64,000 nucleotides of DNA from Ottelia alismoides (Eukaryota; Streptophyta; Magnoliopsida; Alismatales; Hydrocharitaceae). The position numbers and the translations under genes are program-made. The stretch's first letter is position 1; each line of letters begins with the position of its first letter. The stretch is from assembly GCA_037367405.1 (NCBI GenBank), contig JAZKJV010007242.1, forward strand, positions 496,001 to 560,000, read 5' to 3'. Positions 1 through 8,815 of this stretch are shown piece after piece. The notes below the pieces were generated by a model, which ran no database searches, had not been told where the DNA came from, and saw nothing but the letters and a program-made list of their open reading frames with translations.

Positions 1-133
1 TTCTCCCGGGGTCCGGGCTTGCTTTAGATATTTGATTAAGGTGACATTTCTTTCTTTTCTTTCTGTTATTATCGCGTATTTTGCAATTACCCATCTATTA
101 CACACTGAAACAATATTGTTCAATAATGCCATC
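1..133. other. Flank of copia insertion, unassigned
   Basis: AT-rich sequence with no coding signal. Its last five bases, CCATC at 129-133, are the left copy of the target duplication of the copia element that follows. Before the insertion this sequence was continuous with 5474 onward. Confidence 0.6.
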
Positions 134-266
134 TGTTAGAAATATGCAACAGAAGGGTATTTTTGTCTTTTTTCTTTTCTGTACTCATTAGGGTTTCTAG
201 GTTTGTCCTATATATGGACCCCTAGACCCATTGGAATAATACAAGGAAAATATTCTATCTCTGACA
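134..266 (+). repeat. 5' LTR of the copia element
   Basis: 133 bp, beginning TG and ending CA. It contains a TATATA box-like stretch around 210-215. It matches the 3' LTR at 132 of 133 positions. Confidence 0.96.
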
Positions 267-278
267 TGGTATCAGAGC
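267..278 (+). other. tRNA primer-binding site
   Basis: TGGTATCAGAGC directly follows the 5' LTR. It is complementary to the 3' end of plant initiator methionine tRNA, the standard primer of copia elements. Confidence 0.95.
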
Positions 279-1173
279 CGTCCCCCAGTCCTCTCTCTTG
301 CCGCCTCCCTCCCGATCCCTAATCCCTCCCCATCGCCTTCCCAGTCGCCCCTCTCCATCGCCAGCGCCCCTCACCTCCACATCGCCTCCTCCATCTCCAT
401 CGCCAGCGCCAACGCCCCTCCACTGCCATCGCCCCTCCATCGCCTCTACTCACCCCTCTCCATCGTCAGCGCCCCGCGCCTCCACATCGCCTCCTCCATC
501 TCCATCACCAGCGCCTCGCCACCCAATCGCCCTCTCAATCGCTCTCCCAAGCCCCACCCAATCGCCCTCCCGATCGCCCTCCCAAGCCCCACCCGATCGC
601 CCTCCCAAGCCCCACCCAATCGCCCTCCCGATCGCCAGCGCCCTTCCTCCCAATCGCCAGCGCCCTTCCCACCCGATCGCCCTCCCGAGATCTCGCCCTC
701 CACTCGCCCTACACTCGCCCTCCACTCGCCCATCCCATCCGATCGCCCACCCGATCCCCAGGCCTCTCTCTGTCCTACATCGCCATACCCTCAACAGCGG
801 ATGCCATCACCCTAAACCCAGGCATTTCTACAGCGCCCTCCAACAGCCCTACAGGCCTCTCTAACCAGGACTCCAACGGCTCCCGCGAAGCCTCTCTACA
901 TCACCCTCCAAAAGCCTCTACCAGGGCTTCTTCGGCAACACCAGGACTCCAACGCCTCCCGCGACGATTTCAACTCCACAACTACACGACTCCAGCAACT
1001 TCAAGGGATCCTGCTATGACCAGCGACTCTCAAGTGCACAGAAACAGTCCATGAGCAGTCCGATGACTCCAACAACTCCAGCAATACCGTCCGGTGACAT
1101 TTTACTACAGCCTCATGTCTTCTGAGAATATCATTATTATCTAGTCATTTGCTACCTGTCTTGTGTGGCCGCC
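279..1173 (+). other. C-rich untranslated leader of the copia element
   Basis: A leader of about 0.9 kb lies between the primer-binding site and gag. Its composition is very different from the rest of the window: C-rich, G-poor on the + strand, and made of repeated blocks such as ATCGCCCTCCC, plus a roughly 35-bp block present near 376 and again near 481. It is open from 298 to 864 in one frame, but the product is a proline/serine repeat peptide that follows from base composition. I treat it as leader or acquired filler, not a gene. Confidence 0.7.
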
Positions 1174-2463
1174 ATGACTTCTACTCCCACATCTGTGGAC
1201 TCAAAGTCCCTGTACCAATCTACATCTATGATGGTTCAGGGCACTACTATAAAACTCAAAGGAGCCGAGAATTATGTTCTCTGGTCTCGGTCTTTTAAAA
1301 TATTTATTGGCGGTCAGCGGAAGGCCTATGTTCTTACTAGAATTCCCCCAGCTGAGACAGACAAAGACTTTGATACATGGTTTGTCGATAACTGTCAGGT
1401 TATCACCTGGATGACAAACAGCGTTGACCCATCTATTGTATCTAATCTCTTATACAAAGAGACTGCAAAGGCAATGTGGGAGAATATTGAAAATACATAC
1501 TCACAGAAAACTACCAAGTCTCGGCTTTCAGATATCTATACTAGGATTTGGTCTGCAAATCAAGGAGATACATCCTTGATCGAGTATTACAGGCTACTCA
1601 CAGGTTTATTTGAAGAACTCCTCATTTTTCAACCGGCATGTTGTGATAAACAGGTTGGGGAACGAGCAGAATGGCAAGTATATCGGTTCCTATCAGGCTT
1701 ACACCCTCGATATAAATCTGCGAAGGACCAGTTTCTTACTGCAGGTGCATTACCCACTCTTGAAACCATCTTCGGCCGACTTCAGGAAATTGAGTCTCCA
1801 CACACAACTCCATCTGCTGAGATATCCGCTCACTTTGTTAAGGGACGATCAATCACTTACGGGGGACGAGGACGTGATGCTGGACGAGGACGTGGTCGTG
1901 CCTATGGACGAGGCCGCGAATATTCACGGGCCCAAGGCCGTCATCATACTCCTGCCCGTTTCCCCCCATGTACTCATTATGGTCGCCTGAATCACCCATC
2001 GGAACGTTGCTGGGCCAAATTTGGCATGCCTTCGAATGCCAACAGTGCGTATGAGATGACTACCCATGATACTGACTATGAGATTGCTGCCCCAAGCTAT
2101 GAAGAACCTGTGCATACTAGTCAACATTCTTTTACTGCCTCTGAATATGCCAGTCTACGCAAACTACTACAGAACTCTCATACTAATGTGATCACCTCTG
2201 CTTCAACAGCTAGTCTTGCCACAACTGCAAGTACAGTCGCCAACACAGCTACTACATCAAATCCTACATGGATCATCGACTCTGGAGCATCAACGCATCT
2301 TACAGGGGAAGGTAGTATTCTTACTTCCTCCGAACCATCTTCAGTTGTGAAAACCGTACGTGTTGCCAATGGAGCGCACTCGCCCATTACTAGTGTGCAC
2401 TGTGGAATTTTCTTCCTCACTCAGACTGACGAACGTGCACTGCGCTCCAGCCTTTCCTCTTAG
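1174..2463 (+). pseudogene. Copia gag and protease, frameshifted before integrase
   Basis: The first ATG of the open frame is at 1174; the frame is open slightly further upstream from a GTG. The N-terminal ~200 residues match the retrotransposon capsid (UBN2/gag_2) type, with a tryptophan-rich start (ENYVLWSRSF). An Arg/Gly-rich stretch follows at about residues 225-260. Next is a zinc knuckle of the form C-x2-Y-x4-H-x4-C, in which the second cysteine is tyrosine. The aspartic protease motif DSGASTHLTG follows near residue 370. The frame leaves the homologous path near 2400 and stops at 2463, where the +1 frame continues into the integrase region. Gag and protease could still be made, though the knuckle is probably impaired. 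Confidence 0.88.
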
Positions 2464-4366
2464 CTTATTATATGTCCATAAACTATGCATGGAGCTTAAC
2501 TGTCAAGTGATATTTGACAAATTTTGCTGTTACTTTCAGGACATCCGGACGAAGCAGATCTTTGGTGGGGGATATGAGAAGAATGGGATGTATTATCTTG
2601 ACATCCCTACTGATTCCAAGTTTGCAGGTGCTGTATCCATCTCCACTGATCCCTTACTATGGCATCTTCGTCTTGGTCATCCATCTGCCAAAGCCCTCTC
2701 CATGATGTTTCCGGAACTTTCGTCGCTAAAACCATTTGAGTGTGAGGCGTGTCAATTTGGGAAACATCATCGAGCATCCTTTCCTGCTCGAACTGAGCCT
2801 CGTCGTTCTACTCCTTTTGCTCTAGTCCATTGTGATATTTGGGGACCTTGTCCGGTCCGTACTCTCAGTGGTCATAAGTATTTTGTTGTTTTTATTGATG
2901 ATTTCAGCAGACTATCCTGGGTTTATCTACTAAAAGAACGTTCGGAAATAAATATTATCATCAAAAATTTCTTTCAGTATGTTAAAACCATTTTCTCCAC
3001 CACTGTATAAATTTTCCGTTCAGATAATGCGCTGGAATTCACTCAAAATGACCTTTCCACATTTTTTGCTTCTCAAGGGACCATACATCAAACCTCCTGT
3101 CCCTATACATCCCAACAAAATGGGATAGCAGAAAGAAAATTAAGACACCTCCTAAACATTGCCCGATCAATTCTCTCTCAAATGAAAGTCCCCAAAATCT
3201 ACTGGGGTGATGCTATATTAACTGTAGTTCATCTTACCAACAGAGTCCCTTCGCCTTCTCTAAATGGGTTCACTCCATTCTCTTTACTTTATCCCACAGA
3301 GTCTCCTTTTCCATTACCTCTACGGGTTTTTGGTTGTGTGTCATTCGTTCATAAATTTCAAAATACAGATAAACTCTCGCCACGTGCGATCAAATGTGTT
3401 TTTCTGGGGTACTCTCGCACTCAGAAAGGGTATAGGTGCTATGATCCTGATGGTCATCGCTATTACATCTCGGCTGATGTTACCTTCTTTGAGAAAACAA
3501 GCTTCTTCTCTCAGACAATCACGGATATACCCCTTGAACTTCCACCACCACCCATCGTCTACAAACGACGAAACATTTCGACAACTCCAGATATCCCGTT
3601 ACCCGTCACGGTCCTCCAGGATGATATGCCCTCTTCAAGTATCTCCCACAAGGATGTCCCGGATGATCCTCTCGAGCTTCCAATTGCTCTACGGAAGAGT
3701 AAGAGACAGTGTACTTCCTATCCGATGTCTCACTACACCTCTACCACTGGTTTATCTGACTATGACAGACGGTATACAGATGCACTAATGACATTTTCCA
3801 TCCCACGAGATCATCACAGTGCCTTACAGGACTCTGGGTGGCGACATGCAATGGATGAAGAAATGAATGCACTTATATCCAGACGAACGTGGGATCTTGT
3901 CCAGTGTCCTAAAGGGACTCGATCGGTTGCTTGCAAATGGGTCTTCACGACCAAGCAAACACCGGATGGCGCAATTGACCGGCTAAAAGCTCGCCTGGTG
4001 GCTAAAGGTTTTACACAAACCTATGGTGTAGACTATTTTGAGACATTCTCACCAGTTGCACGTATGGGGTCTATCAGGACTATTATTTCATTAGCAGCAA
4101 ATAAATGTTGGCCTATTTATCAGTTAGATGTGAAAAATGCTTTTCTCTATGGCGACCTTGATGAGGAAGTATACATGCTGCAACCTCCTGGTTATGAAGT
4201 CGAGGGGGAGTACGTATGTCGACTTCGAAAAGCGATATATGGCCTCAAGCAAAGCCCAAGGGCGTGGTTTGATAGACTTACCACAGAAATTAGTACAATT
4301 GGATTTCAAAGAACAAAATCTGATTACTCAGTATTTGTCAGAAAACAAGCAACTGAACTGTCATTC
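2402..4366 (+). pseudogene. Copia integrase and N-terminal reverse transcriptase, interrupted by a stop
   Basis: Frame 2. It begins with the GAG-pre-integrase zinc-binding segment (LWHLRLGHPS ... CEACQFGKHH). The integrase core follows: first Asp in VHCDIWGP, second Asp in RSDNALEF, and Glu in QQNGIAERK. A TAA stop at 3008-3010 lies between the first and second catalytic aspartates and separates the zinc/first-Asp part from the rest. Downstream come the integrase C-terminal GYSRTQKGYRCYDP block and the RT start (WVFTTKQTPDGAIDRLKARLVAKGFTQ region) with the first RT catalytic Asp in QLDVKNAFLYG. Homology leaves this frame near 4360, before the YVDD box. Confidence 0.9.
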
Positions 4367-5328
4367 TTGCCGTTTATGTTGATGATATGGTACTCACTGG
4401 TGATGACCACAATGGGATATCAGAAACCAAGGCCTTCCTTCAAAAGGTATTCGTTACTAAAGACCTTGGTCATCTACGCTACTTCTTGGGCATAGAAGTA
4501 CTTCGCACTACCGAAGGAATTCATCTCTCACAGAGAAAATATTGTCTGGACATTCTTACTGAAGCAGGGGTTCTCGGATGCAAGCCCTCTAGTATCCCTG
4601 CTGATCCAAAGAAACATGTTAGCATGTCTGATCCTACCTTTGATGATGTCACTAGATATAGAAGTCTTGTGGGCAAACTCCTCTACCTTACTGCCACCAG
4701 ACCAGATATCTCCTATGCAGTTAGCAGAGCTAGTCAATACATGGAACAACCGACTTACAGCCATTGGCAGGATGTCCTACAAATCTTACGATACTTGAAG
4801 GAATCTCCAGGACGTGGCCTCTTCTACGGGGTAAATGGGCACACGGAGGTTACTGCTTATGCGGACGCTGACTATGCTGGTTCCCCAGAAGATCGACGCT
4901 CTACTACAGGCTATGCGATGATGGTTGGAGGAAATACAGTTACATGGAGGAGCAAGAAACAAACCGTTGTATCCAGATCCAATGCAGAGGCAGAATATAG
5001 GGCAATGGCTCAAGCTACATGTGAGATCACATGGCTATTGGCTTTCCTTCAGGAACTTGGCATTAATGTCACTACTCCTATTCCTCTATATTGTGATAAT
5101 AAATCTGCAACCTACATAGCCACAAATCCAGTATTCCATGAACGAACCAAGTATATAGAGATAGATTGCCACTTCGTACGTGATGCTGTCAAAACTGGAA
5201 GAATTGCTACTCCACATATTAGCACTGATCTTCAGCTAGCAGATATCTTCACAAAGGCCTTACCCAAGAAACGACTACTGTGGATTATTTCCAAGTTGGG
5301 CATGACTGATAAATATGCTCCAAATTGA
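4366..5328 (+). pseudogene. Copia reverse transcriptase C-terminus and RNase H
   Basis: Frame 1. It opens on the RT catalytic box YVDDMVLTGDD, continues through the RT thumb (YFLGIEV, RPDISYAVSRASQYM) and then the RNase H domain: ADADYAGSPEDRRSTTGY, the SRSNAEAEYRAMA motif and the CDNKSA motif. The ERTKYIEIDCHFVRD motif lies near the end. The catalytic residues are visible and the segment has no stops. It is separated from the upstream RT half by a one-base-type frameshift near 4360. TGA at 5326-5328 overlaps the polypurine tract. Confidence 0.92.
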
Positions 5329-5335
5329 GGGGGAG
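5323..5335 (+). other. Polypurine tract of the copia element
   Basis: AATTGAGGGGGAG lies immediately before the 3' LTR. This is the expected primer for plus-strand synthesis. Confidence 0.93.
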
Positions 5336-5468
5336 TGTTAGAAATATGTAACAGAAGGGTATTTTTGTCTTTTTTCTTTTCTGTACTCATTAGGGTTTCT
5401 AGGTTTGTCCTATATATGGACCCCTAGACCCATTGGAATAATACAAGGAAAATATTCTATCTCTGACA
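5336..5468 (+). repeat. 3' LTR of the copia element
   Basis: 133 bp, 132 of 133 identical to the 5' LTR, ending CTGACA and followed by the CCATC target duplication at 5469-5473. Confidence 0.96.
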
Positions 5469-5473
5469 CCATC

Positions 5474-5741
5474 AAATGATGCTTAATGGCGAAATCTCAT
5501 CCGCATATAGGATCAAATCCCATGTTTAATCGAGTATAGGTAGTTTATAAAGAACTCATGTACCATGGGATGGGAGGATGCTGTAAAGGTGATATTCACA
5601 AAGGGGAAGAGATATGGATACCCCATGCCTAACCTTATAAGGTCCCTTCACTCTAGAGGGGTTTCTGTAGCAAGATAAAGAATGAATCAAACATATTACT
5701 TAGGCGGTGGAATGTATAAGTGCATGCATAAGTGGGGAGAT
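5474..5741. other. Decayed internal sequence ahead of a probable LTR
   Basis: No open frame. It ends in AAGTGGGGAGAT, which looks like a copia polypurine tract, so this is probably the 3' end of the internal region of an older copia element into which 134-5468 inserted. Confidence 0.35.
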
Positions 5742-6780
5742 TGTCAGTACATGAACATGCATATTCTGATGATAACGAAATTTGTATTGTTAATCAAAAC
5801 TTGTGCGGTTAGCTTGTAGTTAGATTAAGAGCAGGAAAGCTATGTGACCAGGAAGAAGCTCAAGGCTGATGAGCTCAAGCTTACATGAAGAAGAACATAA
5901 GAAACTCAAAGAGTTCTAGGATATGGAACTCCAATTCAAGCTTAAGGAAGGATCTCAAACTCATGAAGAAGATGGAGTCTTTTCTTTTATTGAGTCATTT
6001 TTTTAATTGTCTTGGAATATAAAAGACCTCAAATCATGCATATTACATTTCAGCTCTTTGACTCTGTCTTTAACTTTCAAGTCAAAGATTCAAGCTGATT
6101 GATCAACCATTTACACATGATCGATCACTCTTCTTTTACGATCGACCATTATTTGAATTACAACTGTTATATTTCTGATCGATCACCTTTGATTACTGAT
6201 CGATCATTTCTTGATTATGATCGATCACGTAAATCCTCATGATCAATCACGTAAATCCTCATGATTTGATCATATTCCATTTCAAAAAGATTTTTGAAGT
6301 CGATTTTATTCCTGAATGGTTTACAACGGCTACTTTTTGAGAGAATGTCTATGCAGTCTCGACACCTATAAATAGGAATGCATACCTCATTCTATGATAC
6401 ACACTAAAGAGCAACATGTTTTCTACTATTTGTTTTCCACTCTATACATGCATTCTTCATTGCAACAGATCTGGTTCTCTACGTTCAATTCTTATGAGCG
6501 TGTTCCTCGCTCTGTAAGATCGTTTTAGTGTTATCTCTTAGTATTCAATTGCATATTTACTTTGATGCTGAGGTTGTTAGGATTATTTCCTATATACGGT
6601 TGAGTTGGCCATGTAATCAACTTAGGTTGTAAACGGTTGGATTGCCTGCATAAGCAACTCGGTTTAGTGGTTAGACCCGCGTGGGTTAGGTTGAAAGCCC
6701 GGTTGGGTTGCTCTCTCATCCTTTCCACAATTATAACTGTTTGCATGTCCTTTGCATGTACTTCGGTGATGTCATCAACA
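5742..6780 (+). repeat. Probable 3' LTR of an older copia-type element
   Basis: Begins TGTCAGTACATG right after a purine-rich tract and can be read to ...GTCATCAACA at 6780. It contains a promoter-like CTATAAATAGG near 6366 and a cluster of GATCGATCAC-type repeats at 6110-6250. No second copy lies in the window and no target duplication could be matched, so the right end is approximate. Confidence 0.4.
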
Positions 6781-7344
6781 CAAACGAGCATTGTGTTACA
6801 ATGTTACCAAATGAGAATACATGTAGGATCGAGATATTATTAGAGAGCGAGAGGTGGTGAATAGTAGTTATCACAAGATAAGATATGATTAGATAAAAAG
6901 ATCCTCACATATATCTAATAACAAACAGTTTAACTGCGTGACAATAATGACAATATCTTCATTTATTTTACCTTGGAAGCCCCTTTGTATAAAAACCATT
7001 ACATAAGATTCCACTATGCTGATCAACTTATTCACTATACGAGTTATATGCTCATTAATAACTCTACCATTACGCACTGCTTTAGTCAACATCAAAGGCT
7101 TTACACACCTTAAATCATATACCAAAATTTACAACATAATACTAAAATGAGTTTATAAGAAACTATCTTTAATAGCCCACTTATTCAAAAAAAATATTTA
7201 ATAACCCACAAAGTTTACGGGTACTTGAATGTATATGCTTCTCTATTGAAGTATATTTGATATATTTAAAGTCTGTAAAGATGTAGCGTGTGTGTATATA
7301 TAGAGAGATTATATACATTGAAGCATAATATATCCGTTGGTAAT
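6781..7344. other. Unassigned AT-rich sequence
   Basis: No coding signal or clear repeat boundary. A short TGTATATATAGAGAG microsatellite-like stretch lies near 7290. Confidence 0.5.
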
Positions 7345-7561
7345 TGTTAGAGTTATTATATTTACATTTATGTTTGTAACTCTTCGGGTTCCGTAACCAC
7401 TCGTGACCCTTCGGGTTCCGTAATCATCTGTGACCCTTTGAGTTCTGTAACCACCCGTGACCCTTCGGGTTTCGTAACCCTTGTACTATTTAGGGTTTTC
7501 TCTCTATATAAGAGACCCTACCTCTATGGAATAAATATCTCATCCGTTCTTCTTCTCAACA
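7345..7561 (+). repeat. 5' LTR of the TRIM, with an internal 27-bp tandem repeat
   Basis: The LTR begins TGTTAGAG and ends CTCAACA. Positions ~7378-7480 are about four copies of a 27-bp unit with core CTTCGGGTTCCGTAA. The truncated 3' LTR stops within the first unit. A TATATAAGAGACC promoter-like stretch lies near 7505. Confidence 0.85.
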
Positions 7562-8324
7562 TGGTATCTGAATGACGATCTTAGACCAAGGCCTAATACC
7601 CTAAATCTGTCGCCACCACCAACCCTCTCTCCGCCGTCAAGGAGAGAGGGATGGACCTCCAGCATCGCTCATGGATTTGATGGTCTCGTGCAACACGTTC
7701 CAAGTCCCTATCAACACCAGCTGCCACCTCCAGCGGCACTTAAAGCGCCGCTCTAGGCTCTAGCAACTTTAGTCGCACCTCCTGCATCGCTGGCACCGCT
7801 TGGAGCCCCCCTCCTACATCCAATACTTCACCATGACTTGTTTCTCCCAACTTGATGTTACGTACTCTTTATTCTATCAAGTATGGGAGAAAGGGGAGCT
7901 ATAGATAATTTTTCAGGATGTCTGCTACCCTTCCACAACTGACAGACCAATACTTCAGACTACTACTCAGATCATCCATCTTCACCGAGTATCGACTTCT
8001 TCGTTAGGGCGTATACTTCTTTTACGATCCGACTTCTACTCCGCGTTGGACTTCTTCTACAGTGATTCTTCTCCAGGCACGACAGAGATACGCTCCGGTG
8101 ACCTGCAAGCACGACAGAGATACGTTCCGGTGACCAGATATCGCAAGGACTCTACAGGCATGGCAGAGATACGTTCCGGTGACCTGAAAGCCACAGACCC
8201 GTCCTCGAGCGAGGTCTTCTACCGGCAGCGGACATATGTTCTTATGATACATCGTGTGAAGATGTGGTGTATACCTTTTTTTTGTTACAAGCTGCAGCTT
8301 TCTCAGCTCCAGCTTGAGGGGGAG

Positions 8325-8380
8325 TGTTAGAGTTATTATATTTACATTTATGTTTGTAACTCTTCGGGTTCCGTAACCAC
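8325..8380 (+). repeat. Truncated 3' LTR of the TRIM
   Basis: 56 bp identical in order to the start of the 5' LTR, broken at GTAACCAC where the GAGGCG-rich block begins. Confidence 0.88.
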
Positions 8381-8772
8381 CATGGTTTAAAAAAACGCGC
8401 CTCGAGGCGCTGAGGCGGTCGAGGCGAAACGGGGCATTGAGAAAACGCCCTGAGGCGACCGCCTCAGACCCCTTGGCTGAGGCGTGCGCCTTAGATGCTT
8501 GAGGCGGTCGAGGCGAGGGGAGGTGCTGAGGCGGGGCGAGGCGCTAGGTGAGGCGTGAGGGCTTTTTCAAGTATTTTTTTAAAGGAAAAATTATTCCTAT
8601 TCATATTTTCATATGTTTATAAAGGTCTTGTTGTTGAGTATATATTTATGCAAGATGAATGCTTAAATTTGACCTCTTTGACCTCTTTCACATTCATATT
8701 TACCATTAACATGCCAAATTATTTCAGTGAACTCTTACTATTACATCCTTAAACATATAAAAAAAACATCCT
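8381..8772. mobile_element. Partial hAT-like element with a GAGGCG/CGCCTC array
   Basis: Begins CATGGTTTAAAAAAACG, resembling the ends of the hAT-type elements at 13045, 15098 and 35531. About 180 bp of interleaved GAGGCG and CGCCTC motifs follow, to ~8560, giving strong local self-complementarity. The adjoining 200 bp is AT-rich with no coding. I could not find a matching right end or an 8-bp duplication of GTAACCAC. The right end was probably lost at the junction with the next retrotransposon. Confidence 0.55.
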
Positions 8773-8815
8773 TAAATGATTAGCCCATTAATGGCTCTTT
8801 GGGCTAGTGGGAGAT

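Larger units (their letters stand above)
134..5468 (+). mobile_element. Ty1/copia LTR retrotransposon, full length but coding-defective
   Basis: The element is bounded by two 133-bp direct repeats, each TGTTAG...CTGACA, and flanked by the 5-bp duplication CCATC (129-133 and 5469-5473). It has a primer-binding site, a gag-protease-integrase-RT-RNase H order (integrase before RT, as in copia) and a polypurine tract. The LTRs differ at one base (C147 versus T5349), so the insertion is recent. The polyprotein is nevertheless broken in three places: a frameshift near 2400, a TAA stop at 3008-3010 in integrase, and a frameshift near 4360 just before the RT catalytic motif. It cannot make its own enzymes and would need help in trans. 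Confidence 0.97.
7345..8380 (+). mobile_element. TRIM-type miniature LTR retrotransposon, 3' LTR truncated
   Basis: A 217-bp 5' LTR (7345-7561) is followed by TGGTATCTGA, a diverged initiator-tRNA primer site. A ~760-bp internal region encodes no gag or pol. A polypurine tract (CTTGAGGGGGAG, 8313-8324) precedes the start of a 3' LTR. Only 56 bp of that LTR remain before unrelated sequence begins at 8381. The internal region holds three near-copies of a ~26-bp unit reading GACAGAGATACG(C/T)TCCGGTGA near 8078-8185. Intact size would have been about 1.2 kb, typical of TRIMs. Confidence 0.85.

Noticed and set aside
298..864. 188-codon open frame, proline/serine-rich
   Set aside because: It lies in the untranslated leader of the copia element, and its composition follows from C-rich repeats. 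No motif.
8373..8772. Complete hAT element at 8381
   Set aside because: The left end looks right, but no matching right end or GTAACCAC duplication exists, so it is listed only as partial.
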